63,432 bases of DNA from Actinomadura kijaniata NBRC 14229 (GTDB taxonomy: Bacteria > Actinomycetota > Actinomycetes > Streptosporangiales > Streptosporangiaceae). The stretch is taken from assembly GCF_001552175.1 (NCBI RefSeq), contig NZ_BCQR01000003.1, positions 1-63,432 of the forward strand. Direction: 5' to 3'. The stretch's first letter is position 1; every line of letters begins with the position of its first letter. The notes under the pieces are model-generated. The model saw only the letters and a program-made list of their open reading frames with translations. It was not told the DNA's origin and made no database searches. The position numbers were made by a program, and so were the translations under genes. Of the stretch, positions 25,042 through 33,989 are shown piece after piece.

Positions 25042-27498
25042 GTGGCCTGGCAGCTCCACTACACCTCCGCGCGGCACGGCCCGACCGGGCGGGCGGGCTT
25101 CCAGTTCGTGGCCGAGACGCCGGGCCTGCCCGACGGGGTGCGGGCGAGGGTGACGCCGTACCTGTCGTACCGGCCGCCGCCGGACGCGCCGCTGTCGCCC
25201 GACGCGGCGGAGCTGGGGCGGTTCCCGGTGGCGCTGCTGTACGACGTGGTGGAGGGGCGCCCGCTGCTGCTGCGGTGCCGCTACCTGGGGCGCGACTACT
25301 CGGGGCGGTACGGGAACTTCTTCGCCCACGCGGTGGTGGCCGACCCGGACGAGCTGGAGGGCCTGCGGCCCGCCGAGCTGTGGGAGGCGCCGCTGTGGGC
25401 CGGGGAGCCCTCCGGGGACCCCGACCTCCCGGCGCTGGAGGACCTGGTCCCGGACGCCGGGGTCGCGCCCGACGCGCTCGCCGGGTGGCTGGCGGGCGTC
25501 CCCCACGCCTACACTCTGCTGGCCCGCCTGGTGGACGCGGTCACCGACGTGCTGGACCGCGGCCACGGCCGGGTCGTGCTGGTGGCGCGCGACGTGGCCG
25601 ACGTCGCCCGGTGGATCGCGGTGCTGTCGTACTCGCTGCCGGTCGCGGCGACGGCGCGGATGTCGTTCGTGACCTACAGCGCCGACCCGGAGGGCGCCGG
25701 GCAGCGCCTGGTGGGCACCACGCCGGACGTGTGGGCGGCGGCCCGCCGCCCCGCCGGGCACGCCTTCGTCCTGGACGGCCCCGTCCCCGGCGGCGAGCCG
25801 AGCCGCTTCGCGCGCATGGTCGCCGCGTTCTGGCGGGAGGCGGACCTCCCCGGCCTGGACGCCCTGGCGGAGCTGGCGACGCTGGAGCCGGCGGCCCTGG
25901 AGCCGGCTGCCCTGGACCGGGCCGCCGCCCTGCTGGCCCTGTGCCGGGGCGAGGCCGGGATCCCCCCGGACGAGGAGGCGGCCGCGGCCGCGCTGCTGGC
26001 CCGCCACGGCGCCGCGATCCCCGACTGGGTGTGGCGGGACCTGGTCCCCGGCGTGCCGTCGATGGGCTTCGACCTGGCGGTGGCGGTCCACGACCGGGCC
26101 CGCGCCGCGGACGCGACGGACGTGGCCGCCCAGTGCGCCGCCCGCGCCGCCGTCCTGGCCCTGACCGCCCGGCATCCCCCGCCCCCGACGCCCAACGACG
26201 ACACGACATCGACACGACCCCCAGGCCACACGCACCCCAGCGACACACGCGCGGCGGTTCGGGCAGCCGCGATACCGGCACGTGGCGGCGCGTGTGGTTT
26301 GACAGGCGAGTCGCCGCGTGCCGGCATGCGTGCGGCATCAGCAGCCGGGCTCCCGGCGCCTGGGGAGGTCTTGGCTCGGTTGCCTCGGTGCGTTCTGCCC
26401 GCCGGGGCGGGGGCGGAGGTCGCGGCGGTGGTGCGGGGGGCGCTGGGGGCCGCTTCCAGGGTGGACGAGGTCACCCGGATCGTCGCGGTGGCGGATCGGG
26501 TCGGGGTGCCCGTCGATCCGGCGGAGGTGACGGCCGCTGTGGCGGCGCGGGTGCGCGACGCCGACGTCGTGGCGGCGTTGGAGGTGTGCCCGGACGCGAT
26601 GCGCGGGGCCGTCGTGGACGGGGTGCTGCGAGGGCTTGGGGAGGTCGGTGAGGAAACGCGGCGGGGGGTGCTCACCGATGACGTCTGTGATGTGCTGTAC
26701 GGCGATCCCGGACCGCTGTGCGCCGTCCCCCTGGTGGCGTTGGCGGTGCTGGGGTCGGTGGGGCGGCGGTACCGGGAGCGGCGGGTCGCGGTGACCGGGC
26801 GGATGCTCGGGCTGCGGGTGTTCCCCGCCGACCTCGACCCGGTGCTCCGGGAGGTCTGGGCGGTGCCGCCCTCGCCCGGCGAGTGCCTGGAGCTGATGGA
26901 GGATCATGTCGAGCGGTTCCGGGAGCATCCCGCGCTGGCGGCGCTGCCGTCGCGGGCGTTCACCCGGCTCGCGGTGCCCGAGGGGGAGCGCCTGACCGGG
27001 GCCGACGCGCTGCGGCTGGCCGAACGCGTCCGGGCGCTGCTGCCCGACGGGACCGCCGCGCGGGACGCCGACGTCGTCCGGGCCTGCGCGGCGCTGGCGC
27101 GGGCCGAAGCGCCCGAGGACGCGGCGCGGGCCCTGGGCGCGATCGCCTTCACTGCGGGCGCCTCGCGGCGGTTGCGGGACGAGGCGTTCGCCGGGGCGGC
27201 GCGGCGGCTCGCGCGCCGGGACCCGGGGTTCCGGGCGGGGGTGCTGGCCGCCGCGTCCGAGCGGGTGCGGACCCGGCTCGCCGAACGCTGGGCCGCCGAC
27301 CCGCCGGACCGGGCGGGCCGCGCCGAGCTCCTGGAGGTCGTGCTGCGGCTGCGCGGCCACGGCGTCGCCGACGCGGCCCTGGACGCGTGGGCGCGGGCGG
27401 CGGTCGGGCGGCGGTTCGCCGGGCGGCGGCTGGAGCACCGCTTCTCCGGCGACCCCGGGCTGCGGGCCGCGCTGCGCGACCTGATGGACGGGAGGTGA
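25042..27498 (+). CDS. GTPase-associated protein 1 (GAP1)-like protein
   Basis: An 818-residue protein opening VAWQLHYTSARHGPTGRAGFQ, the characteristic start of the GAP1 N-terminal domain. The N-terminal domain runs to about residue 245 (YLGRDYSGRYGNFFAHAVV and SYSLPVAATARMSFVTYS inside it), followed by helical repeat regions to the end. Between about residues 375 and 440 there is a Pro/Thr/Arg-rich insertion with unlike composition, whose DNA holds a strong stem-loop at 26272-26327; the reading frame is kept. The GTG at 25042 has GGGGAAGG upstream. It sits 4 bases after the soluble GTPase and 4 bases before the membrane GTPase. The family is thought to couple to these GTPases; a biochemical activity is not known to me. 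Confidence 0.8.
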   Translation: MAWQLHYTSARHGPTGRAGFQFVAETPGLPDGVRARVTPYLSYRPPPDAPLSPDAAELGRFPVALLYDVVEGRPLLLRCRYLGRDYSGRYGNFFAHAVVADPDELEGLRPAELWEAPLWAGEPSGDPDLPALEDLVPDAGVAPDALAGWLAGVPHAYTLLARLVDAVTDVLDRGHGRVVLVARDVADVARWIAVLSYSLPVAATARMSFVTYSADPEGAGQRLVGTTPDVWAAARRPAGHAFVLDGPVPGGEPSRFARMVAAFWREADLPGLDALAELATLEPAALEPAALDRAAALLALCRGEAGIPPDEEAAAAALLARHGAAIPDWVWRDLVPGVPSMGFDLAVAVHDRARAADATDVAAQCAARAAVLALTARHPPPPTPNDDTTSTRPPGHTHPSDTRAAVRAAAIPARGGACGLTGESPRAGMRAASAAGLPAPGEVLARLPRCVLPAGAGAEVAAVVRGALGAASRVDEVTRIVAVADRVGVPVDPAEVTAAVAARVRDADVVAALEVCPDAMRGAVVDGVLRGLGEVGEETRRGVLTDDVCDVLYGDPGPLCAVPLVALAVLGSVGRRYRERRVAVTGRMLGLRVFPADLDPVLREVWAVPPSPGECLELMEDHVERFREHPALAALPSRAFTRLAVPEGERLTGADALRLAERVRALLPDGTAARDADVVRACAALARAEAPEDAARALGAIAFTAGASRRLRDEAFAGAARRLARRDPGFRAGVLAAASERVRTRLAERWAADPPDRAGRAELLEVVLRLRGHGVADAALDAWARAAVGRRFAGRRLEHRFSGDPGLRAALRDLMDGR
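26272..26327. repeat. Stem-loop with 16-base arms inside the GAP1-like gene
   Basis: ATACCGGCACGTGGCG (26272-26287) and CGCCGCGTGCCGGCAT (26312-26327) pair with two G-T-type mismatches around 24 bases. It lies in the low-complexity linker region of the gene and may mark a small palindromic insertion that kept the frame. Confidence 0.55.
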
Positions 27499-27502
27499 GC
27501 CC

Positions 27503-29233
27503 GTGCATCCCCTCGTCGCCCTGATCGTCGGCCTGCTGTGGGTCGGCGTGATGTGGGTGGGGTTCTGGCTGGTGTTCCCGGTGCTGTTCCCCGTCACGCT
27601 GGCCGCCGCCGGGCTCGGCGCGGTCGGCGTGTACCTGCTGCACGCTGCCCGGACGCTCGCCCCCGCCACGCTGCACGGCCCCTCGCCGGTCGCCGAGCCG
27701 GAGGTGTCCTACCGGCACTACCTGCTGGGACAGGTCTGGCGGGACTGGTGGGCGATCACCGCGACGGTCGTGCCGAAGGTGGCGCGGACCGGCCGCGCCC
27801 TCCTGCTGAGGATCACCGTGGTGCTGCTGGGCGGGCCGTGGGGGTTCTTCACGTTCCCGATCTGGGCCGCGCTGTGCGCGGGGATCCTGGCGGCGGCCGT
27901 GCCCGCCGCCGCGCTCGGCGCGGCGCTGACCGTGCTGTACGGCGTCGTCGCGGCGGTCGGGCTGGCGGGCTGGCTGGTGTGCGTGCTGGCGCTCGCCGCC
28001 GTGGAGCGCGTCTTCATGGCCACCGGCCGGATCCTCCAGACGTGCCCCCACCCGTTCTGTTACGAGCGGATCGGGCTGCCGGTGTACGAGTGCCCCGGCT
28101 GCGGCGCGCGGCACCCCCGGCTGGCGCCCGGCCCGGCGGGGGCGTTCCGGCACGTGTGCCGGTGCGGGACGCGGCTGCCGACGACGGTGCCGCTCGGCCG
28201 GTTCCGGCTGGCGGCGTACTGCCCGCACTGCGAGGGGCGGCTGCCGGACCGCATCGGGCGGGTGCGGGTGGAGCCGCTGCCCTTCGTGGGCGGCCCGGCG
28301 GCCGGGAAGACCACGTTCATGATGCTGGGCATCCGGGCGCTGCACGCGCGGGCACGGGCGGTCCACGGGCGGCTGGCGTTCGTGGAGGAGCGGCACGCCC
28401 ACGCCTACGCGCAGGAGATCCGCGAGTTCGCCGAGGGCGGGCGCGCGGCCAAGACCGGGCCCGGGCTGCCGCTGGCGACGATGCTGGACGTGGAGCTGCC
28501 CGAGCCCGCGAACGCCCGGAAGGTCTCGCACCGCATCCTGTACCTGTTCGACCCGGCGGGCGAGCACTACACGGGCGCGACCGAGGTGGAGTCGCTGCGC
28601 TACCTCGACCACGGTGAGGCGCTGCTGTTCGTGGTGGACCCGTTCGCGCTGCCCCGCGTCCGGCACGCGCTCACCGCGGCCGAACGCGCCCTCGTCGAGG
28701 CGGCGGGCTCCTCGGAGGAGGACCCCGCCGACACCCTGCAACGCGTGCTGAACGAGCTGCGCACCCGCCCCGACCAGGGCCGCCAGAAGCGCGTCGCCGT
28801 CGTCGTGACCAAGCTCGACCTGCTGGTCCGCACCGGGATCGGCGAGGGCCTGGCGGACGACGGCGACCTGCGCGGCTGGCTGGAGCGGGTCGGGCTCGGC
28901 AACATGGTCCGCGTGCTGGACCAGGTCGCCGGGCGGGTCCGCTACCTCGGCTCGGGCCTGGACACCGACCCCGACGAGATCGCCGACCTTCTGTGCTGGG
29001 TGGGCGGGCTGTCCGGCGAGCGCGGCCTGGCCGGACGGTCGCCCGACCCCGGGGCGGAGGTGCCGGGCACCGCGCCGCTGCGCGCGCCCTGGCCGGTGCG
29101 GGGCCGGGGAGACGGCCGCGTTCCCGTGGGGTACCAGGTGGGCCGGTGGACGGTGCTGGCGGGGGTGGCGGCGGTGACGGCGGCCGCGATGACCGTCGCG
29201 TCGATCGCCGCCGCCGAACGGCTCCCCTTCTGA
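27503..29233 (+). CDS. Membrane-anchored TRAFAC-type GTPase with zinc ribbons
   Basis: A 576-residue protein. Two hydrophobic segments at the start (LVALIVGLLWVGVMWVGFWL and the following VFPVTLAAAGLGAVGVYLL) and further ones near residues 95-165 anchor it in the membrane. Zinc-binding pairs follow (CPHPFC, CPGC, CRCG, CPHC, about 180-245). The GTPase domain has GGPAAGKTT near residue 262, FDPAGE near 350 and TKLD near 436. A last membrane segment lies at about 548-572 (WTVLAGVAAVTAAAMTVASI). The GTG start follows GGGAGG. It pairs with the soluble GTPase, and the GAP1-like gene lies between them. It probably places the complex at the membrane. Confidence 0.84.
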   Translation: MHPLVALIVGLLWVGVMWVGFWLVFPVLFPVTLAAAGLGAVGVYLLHAARTLAPATLHGPSPVAEPEVSYRHYLLGQVWRDWWAITATVVPKVARTGRALLLRITVVLLGGPWGFFTFPIWAALCAGILAAAVPAAALGAALTVLYGVVAAVGLAGWLVCVLALAAVERVFMATGRILQTCPHPFCYERIGLPVYECPGCGARHPRLAPGPAGAFRHVCRCGTRLPTTVPLGRFRLAAYCPHCEGRLPDRIGRVRVEPLPFVGGPAAGKTTFMMLGIRALHARARAVHGRLAFVEERHAHAYAQEIREFAEGGRAAKTGPGLPLATMLDVELPEPANARKVSHRILYLFDPAGEHYTGATEVESLRYLDHGEALLFVVDPFALPRVRHALTAAERALVEAAGSSEEDPADTLQRVLNELRTRPDQGRQKRVAVVVTKLDLLVRTGIGEGLADDGDLRGWLERVGLGNMVRVLDQVAGRVRYLGSGLDTDPDEIADLLCWVGGLSGERGLAGRSPDPGAEVPGTAPLRAPWPVRGRGDGRVPVGYQVGRWTVLAGVAAVTAAAMTVASIAAAERLPF

Positions 29234-29347
29234 ATCCGGGCACGCGGAAAACGATGCCCGGACCGTCCACGTGCGAACTCCGTGCCGGTGGCGGGCGTCC
29301 AACGCCACACGAGGGGGTACGACCCCGCCTGGAGATGGGGGCGGCAC

Positions 29348-30073
29348 ATGCCCGAGAACGACCCGAACCGGCACCCCGGACCACCCGCCGAGGAGGGCGG
29401 GACCGCGCGGCCCGCCGACGAGCGGGCGGCCGACGAGCGGGCGGAGCCGGGGCCCGAGGCTCCCGCGGAGGGGCCCGAGGCCCCCGCGGAGGAGCCCGAG
29501 CGGGCGCCCCAGGGGCCTGAGCTGTCCCGCAGGGCGATGCTGCTGCTGGGCGGCGGGGCCAGCGTGGGCGCGGCCCTGGTGCTCGGGGCGAGCCTGCTGG
29601 TCGGCGGGCACGGCGGGGCCGGGCACGGCGGCGCGGAGCCGTCCGAGCGGATCCGGCCGGTGGGCGACGGGCCGGTCTCCCCCGGCGCGCCGACGGCCGT
29701 CCCGCAACTGGCCGGGACGGGGTCGATGGCGGCCGTGGGGCTGCTGGCGGCGCGCCGCTTCCCGCTCGGCGGGATCATCCAGGTGCCGTCGTCGCAGCGT
29801 CCGGGCCTGGTGCTGCGCAGCCATCCCCCGGCCGGGGCGTCGGTCTCCGGCGGCACCCCCGTCACGCTGTACGTGTCGGCGGGCCGCGTCGGCGGCGACC
29901 GGGTCACCGTGCCGTACCTGGTCGGCCTGGGCGAGGCTCAGGCCCGCGCCAGCGCCGCCGCGCTCGGCCTGACCGTGCGGACCTCCGGCACCGGGGCCAC
30001 GGTGCGCGCCCAGCAGCCCGCGCCCGGCTCCAGCGGCCCGAACGGCGCGACCGTCGCCCTCACCCTCGGGTGA
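29348..30073 (+). CDS. PASTA-domain membrane protein
   Basis: A 241-residue protein with a cytoplasmic acidic Pro/Glu repeat (APAEGPEAPAEEPE), one membrane segment (MLLLGGGASVGAALVLGASLLVG, about 62-84) and two extracellular PASTA-like repeats. The first runs VPQLAGTGSMAAVGLLAARRF to TPVTLYVSAG, the second VTVPYLVGLGEAQARASAA to GATVALTLG. PASTA repeats bind peptidoglycan fragments or beta-lactams in kinases and penicillin-binding proteins; here no kinase is attached. ATG 29348 is chosen because the preceding stretch lacks coding character. It is the last gene of the chaperone-GTPase locus, 114 bases after the membrane GTPase, and may report cell-wall state to it. Confidence 0.78.
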   Translation: MPENDPNRHPGPPAEEGGTARPADERAADERAEPGPEAPAEGPEAPAEEPERAPQGPELSRRAMLLLGGGASVGAALVLGASLLVGGHGGAGHGGAEPSERIRPVGDGPVSPGAPTAVPQLAGTGSMAAVGLLAARRFPLGGIIQVPSSQRPGLVLRSHPPAGASVSGGTPVTLYVSAGRVGGDRVTVPYLVGLGEAQARASAAALGLTVRTSGTGATVRAQQPAPGSSGPNGATVALTLG

Positions 30074-30074
30074 C

Positions 30075-30088
30075 TGTGACACATCACA
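30075..30088. repeat. Inverted repeat TGTGA-CACA-TCACA in the promoter of the nitroreductase gene
   Basis: Perfect 5-base arms lie just after the stop of the PASTA gene and 75 bases before the RutE-like start. It could be an operator; the regulator is unknown. Confidence 0.35.
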
Positions 30089-30163
30089 CTGTCTGACACG
30101 GCAGATAACGGTCCGTCATCGCGTTACCTTCACGAACGCACCCTCCGTCGGAAAGGTGACGAG

Positions 30164-30781
30164 ATGACCGCGACCGTGCCCGAGACGACCCGCGCCCTGG
30201 ACCTGGACCCGGACGCCCAGGACCTGCTGTTCCGCGAGGCCCGGACCGCCAACGCCTTCACCGGCGAGCCGGTCGGCGACGAGCGGGTCCACGCGATCTA
30301 CGAGCTGGTCAAGTGGGGCCCGACCGCGATGAACGGCCAGCCGATGCGGCTGGTGGCCGTCCGCTCCCCCGAGGCCCGCGCGCGCCTGCTCCCGCACCTG
30401 GCCGAGGGCAACCGGGCCAAGACCGCGAGCGCGCCGCTGACGTTCGTCGTGGCCGCCGACACCGACTTCCACGAGCACCTGCCGGCCGTCTTCCCGCACG
30501 CCGCCGGGGCCCGCGACGCGATGGCCGCCAACCCCGGCCGCGAGGCCATGGCCCGCTTCAACGCCGCCATCCAGCTCGGCTACCTCATCGTCGGCATCCG
30601 CGCCGCCGGGCTGGCCGCCGGACCGATGGCCGGGTTCGACGCCGAGGGGATCCGGCGGGAGTTCCTGGACGGCACCCCGCTCGTCCCGATCGCCGTGGTC
30701 AACGTCGGCCACCCCGGCCCGGACGCCTGGTTCCCGCGCAACCCCCGGCTGGCGTTCGAGCAGGCCGTCACCATCGTCTGA
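30164..30781 (+). CDS. Malonic semialdehyde reductase-type nitroreductase (RutE/HadB-like)
   Basis: A 205-residue FMN-dependent nitroreductase-fold protein. ANAFTGEPVGDERVHAIYELVKWGPTAMNGQPMRLVAV near residue 23 is the RutE-type opening, with the FMN-binding R and N; AIQLGYLIVGIRAAGLAAGPMAGFD near residue 145 and PIAVVNVGHPGPDAWFPRNPRL close the fold. RutE reduces malonic semialdehyde to 3-hydroxypropionate in pyrimidine breakdown. No other rut gene is nearby, so it may be a general reductase. The ATG has GAAAGG upstream. The Bcr/CflA transporter follows 44 bases downstream in the same direction. Confidence 0.88.
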   Translation: MTATVPETTRALDLDPDAQDLLFREARTANAFTGEPVGDERVHAIYELVKWGPTAMNGQPMRLVAVRSPEARARLLPHLAEGNRAKTASAPLTFVVAADTDFHEHLPAVFPHAAGARDAMAANPGREAMARFNAAIQLGYLIVGIRAAGLAAGPMAGFDAEGIRREFLDGTPLVPIAVVNVGHPGPDAWFPRNPRLAFEQAVTIV

Positions 30782-30825
30782 GCCGTCCCCCGCGCCGCGC
30801 GCCCGTCCCGTTCAGGAGTTCCCCC

Positions 30826-32112
30826 ATGGCCGAGGCCCCCTCCCCCACCGCCGCCCCGCCCGGCGCCTCCCCCGCCCCGCCGCCCGCCTCCCGCGGGCGG
30901 CGGGTCCGGCTGGTGATGCTGCTCGGCGCGCTCAGCGCGATGGCGCCGCTGTCGACCGACATGTACCTGCCCGCGTTGCCGCAGGTCAGCCAGGACTTTC
31001 ACACCGGCGCGGCGCAGGCGCAGCTCACCTTGACCTTCAGCGTGGTGGGCCTGGCCCTCGGCCAGGTCGTGGCCGGGCCGCTCAGCGACCGGCTGGGCCG
31101 CCGCCGCCCGCTGCTGGTCGGGATGGCCGTCTACACGGTGGCGTCGCTGCTGTGCGCGCTGGCCCCGTCGATCGGGACGTTCGCCGCGCTGCGGCTGGTG
31201 CAGGGCGCGGCGGGCGCGGCCGGGATCGTCATCGCCCGGGCGGTCGTCCGCGACCTGTACGACGGGACCGCCGCCGCGAAGTTCTTCTCGACGCTGATGC
31301 TGGTCAACGGCCTGGCCCCGATCCTCGCGCCCGTGCTGGGCGGCCAGCTGCTGCGGCTGACCCCCTGGACGGGCGTGTTCGCGGTGCTCGCGGGGATCGG
31401 GGTGCTGCTGTTCCTGGGGTCGCTGCTGTGGCTGGGCGAGACGCTGCCCGCCGGGCAGCGGCAGACCGGTGGGCTCACCGCGACGCTGGGAACGTTCCGG
31501 GAGCTGCTGGCCGACCGGGCGTTCGTGGGCTACGCGCTGGCGCAGGCGCTGGCGTTCGCGGCGCTGTTCACCTACATCTCCGGCAGCCCGTTCGTGCTCC
31601 AGGACCTGTACCACCTGTCACCGCAGGCGTTCAGCGTCGTGTTCGCCGTCAACTCCCTCGGCATCATCGCCGCCGGGCAGATCAGCGGGCGGCTGGTGGG
31701 CCGGGTGCGGCTGCGGCGGCTGCTCGGCGCCGGGCTGGCGACCGTCACGGCCGGCGGGATCGCCCTGCTGGCGGCGGTGTCGGCCGGCCTCGGCCTGGTG
31801 GCCGTGCTGCCCGCGCTGTTCCTGGTCGTGGCGGGCCAGGGCCTGGTGCTGCCCAACGCCACGACGCTGGCGCTGTCGGGCCGCCCGCCCCGGGTCGCCG
31901 GGAGCGCCTCGGCGCTGGTGGGGCTGGCCCAGTTCGCGCTGGGCGGGGCCGCCGCGCCGCTGGCCGGGATCGGCGGGAACGGCACGGCGCTGCCGATGGC
32001 GATCACCATCGCCGCGACGGCCCTGGCGGCCGTGGCGGTCCTCACCCTCGTCCCGCCCCGCCACGCCGCCGACCCGGACACGGACGCGGACACGGACGCG
32101 CCACCGAACTGA
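30826..32112 (+). CDS. Bcr/CflA-family multidrug efflux MFS transporter
   Basis: A 428-residue transporter with twelve predicted membrane segments after a Pro/Ala-rich cytoplasmic tail. The MFS motif A (GPLSDRLGRRRPLLVG) is near residue 85, and the start of TM1, APLSTDMYLPALPQV, is the hallmark of the Bcr/CflA group, including the Asp in TM1. It likely expels a drug or sulfonamide-like compound using the proton gradient. ATG 30826 follows AGGAG. It runs in the same direction as the nitroreductase and is followed by 180 bases in which I see no gene. Confidence 0.92.
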   Translation: MAEAPSPTAAPPGASPAPPPASRGRRVRLVMLLGALSAMAPLSTDMYLPALPQVSQDFHTGAAQAQLTLTFSVVGLALGQVVAGPLSDRLGRRRPLLVGMAVYTVASLLCALAPSIGTFAALRLVQGAAGAAGIVIARAVVRDLYDGTAAAKFFSTLMLVNGLAPILAPVLGGQLLRLTPWTGVFAVLAGIGVLLFLGSLLWLGETLPAGQRQTGGLTATLGTFRELLADRAFVGYALAQALAFAALFTYISGSPFVLQDLYHLSPQAFSVVFAVNSLGIIAAGQISGRLVGRVRLRRLLGAGLATVTAGGIALLAAVSAGLGLVAVLPALFLVVAGQGLVLPNATTLALSGRPPRVAGSASALVGLAQFALGGAAAPLAGIGGNGTALPMAITIAATALAAVAVLTLVPPRHAADPDTDADTDAPPN

Positions 32113-32292
32113 CCCCGCGGAAGATCGCGAAGCCACTGGGCGGTGGGGCCGGGAACACGGCGGCGGCCGAGGCGGGCCGAAAGGTCGAGGACGAGCACTC
32201 CGGCGCTGTCGTCCCGCCGGGCGGCCAGGGCGCCGGGACGGCCGACGTCCGCGACGTGGTCCCGCGCCTCCAGGGCCGCCGCCGACCCGCCG

Positions 32293-32883
32293 TTAACGCG
32301 GGGCCAGGGCCGCCAGGACGAAGGCCGAGACCTCCTCGGCGATCTCCTCGGCGGTCCTCGGGCCGTCGGGGCGGTACCACTGCGGCATCTGGTTGACCAT
32401 GCCCAGCGCGATCTGCGTGACCGTCTCGGCCGAGGCGACCGCCGCGAACACGCCGTCCTTCTGGGCGTTCTCCACCAGGTCGCGGAACGCCACGTGGTAG
32501 CGGCGGCGGTCGGCGCGGACCGCGCGGCGGCGCTCGTCGTCCAGGTTGTGCATCTCCTGGCCGAACACCTTGGCCTCGTCGACGTGCGCGGCGGTGCTGC
32601 GGATCAGCTCGGTGAGGATCGCCCGCACCGTCTCGGCGGGCGGCAGCCCGGCGGCCAGGACCCGGTCCAGGTCGGCCAGCTGCCGGGTGATCAGCGAGTG
32701 GTAGATCTCGTAGAGCAGGTCGGTCTTGGAGTCGAAGTAGTGGTAGAGCGCGCCCTTGGTGACCTCGGCCGCCGCCACGACCTCCTGCACCGACGTGCCG
32801 TCGAAGCCGCGTTCGGCGAACAGCCGCACCGCCGCGTCCAGGATCCGCCGCCGGACCGGCACCGCCTGCTCACCGACCGACAT
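32293..32883 (-). CDS. TetR-family transcriptional regulator
   Basis: A 196-residue repressor. The helix-turn-helix is RRRILDAAVRLFAERGFDGTSVQEVVAAAEVTKGALYHYFDSKTDLL (about residues 11-57). The C-terminal ligand domain is of the FadR/KstR2-like length. ATG 32883 has GGAGG 8 bases before it; ATG 32901 is an in-frame alternative. It is divergent from a phosphotriesterase-like gene, and a perfect palindrome at 32938-32951 lies between them, so it probably controls both. It is a candidate controller of the lipid-type catabolic genes in this region. Confidence 0.92.
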   Translation of the reverse strand: MSVGEQAVPVRRRILDAAVRLFAERGFDGTSVQEVVAAAEVTKGALYHYFDSKTDLLYEIYHSLITRQLADLDRVLAAGLPPAETVRAILTELIRSTAAHVDEAKVFGQEMHNLDDERRRAVRADRRRYHVAFRDLVENAQKDGVFAAVASAETVTQIALGMVNQMPQWYRPDGPRTAEEIAEEVSAFVLAALAPR

Positions 32884-32937
32884 CTTCGCTTCCTCCCCCA
32901 TTGACGGGTGTGTGTCACCGCACTTAGCTTGCCAGAG

Positions 32938-32951
32938 ACCGACCGGTCGGT
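32938..32951. promoter_or_regulatory. Perfect 14-base palindrome ACCGACCGGTCGGT, TetR operator
   Basis: It lies 55 bases upstream of the TetR start and 48 bases upstream of the phosphotriesterase-like start, in the divergent promoter. GACCGGTC-cored palindromes are typical TetR-family operators. Confidence 0.7.
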
Positions 32952-32998
32952 ATGCACGGGACCGGCAGCAGGAACCGGCAGCACGGAGGAGTCCCCCG

Positions 32999-33982
32999 AT
33001 GCCCGTAGTCGAGACCGTCCGCGGCCCCGTCGACGTCGCCGCGCTCGGCCGCACGTTCATGCACGAGCACGTGTTCGTCCTGGACACCGAGCACATCCAG
33101 AACTACGGCGCGGGCGCGTGGTGGGACGAGGAGGAGCGGGTCGCCGACGCGATCGCCAAGCTGCGCCAGCTCGTCGACCGCGGCATCACCACGATCGCCG
33201 ACCCGACCGTGTGGGGCCTCGGCCGGTACATCCCGCGCGTCCAGCGGATCGCCGAGCAGGTCCCCGAGCTCAACATCATCCCCGCGACCGGGCTCTACAC
33301 CTACAACGACGTGCCGTTCCAGCTGATCTACCGGGGGCCGGACACGCTGCTGGGCGGGCCGGACCCGCTGGTGGAGAACTTCGTGCGCGACCTGACCGAG
33401 GGCATCGCCGACACGGGCGTGAAGGCGGCGTTCCTCAAGTGCGCGATGGACGCGCCCGGCCTCACCCCCGGCGTCGAACGCGTCATGCGCGCGGTCGCCG
33501 CCGCGCACCGCGAGACCGGCGCGCCCGTCACCGTGCACACCCACAGCGACAGCCACGCGGGCCGCGTCGTGGTGGGGCTGCTCGGCAAGGAGGGCGTGGA
33601 CCTGTCGAAGGTCGTGATCGGGCACGCGGGCGACAGCAACGACCTGGACTACCTGATGGAGCTCGCCGACACCGGCGCGATCCTCGGGATGGACCGGTTC
33701 GGGCTGGACCTGCTGAACCCGACCGCCGACCGGGTCGCCACGATCGCGGCGCTGTGCGAGCGCGGCTACACCGACCGGATGGTGCTGTCGCACGACGCGG
33801 CCTGCTACATGGACTGGTTCGGCCCCGACCCCGAGCTGCTGCGCGATCTGGCCCCCAACTGGAACTACCGGCACATCACCGACGACGTCCTCCCGGCGCT
33901 GAGGGAGCGGGGCGTGACCGACGCGCAGATCGACCAGATGCTGGTCGGCAACCCGCGGCGCTACTTCACCCGCGAGTCCTGA
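32999..33982 (+). CDS. Phosphotriesterase-like metallohydrolase (PTE family, lactonase type)
   Basis: A 327-residue amidohydrolase. The metal ligands are visible: HEH at 22-24, a bridging lysine in FLKC at K147, THS in VTVHTHSDSH, GHAGDS and the catalytic Asp in LSHDAACY. It lacks a signal peptide. Family members hydrolyse lactones or phosphate esters; the natural substrate here is unknown. ATG 32999 has GGAGG upstream. It is divergent from a TetR. A paralogue lies at 37203-38165 in the P450/PhyH operon, so both may act on the same pathway. The HtrA gene follows after 7 bases. Confidence 0.9.
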   Translation: MPVVETVRGPVDVAALGRTFMHEHVFVLDTEHIQNYGAGAWWDEEERVADAIAKLRQLVDRGITTIADPTVWGLGRYIPRVQRIAEQVPELNIIPATGLYTYNDVPFQLIYRGPDTLLGGPDPLVENFVRDLTEGIADTGVKAAFLKCAMDAPGLTPGVERVMRAVAAAHRETGAPVTVHTHSDSHAGRVVVGLLGKEGVDLSKVVIGHAGDSNDLDYLMELADTGAILGMDRFGLDLLNPTADRVATIAALCERGYTDRMVLSHDAACYMDWFGPDPELLRDLAPNWNYRHITDDVLPALRERGVTDAQIDQMLVGNPRRYFTRES

Positions 33983-33989
33983 CGGCGCG

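Noticed and set aside
30075..30088. TGTGA-N4-TCACA as a CRP or Rex site
   Set aside because: The spacer is 4 bases, whereas CRP sites need 6, and the Rex flanking bases are missing. It is kept only as an unnamed inverted repeat.
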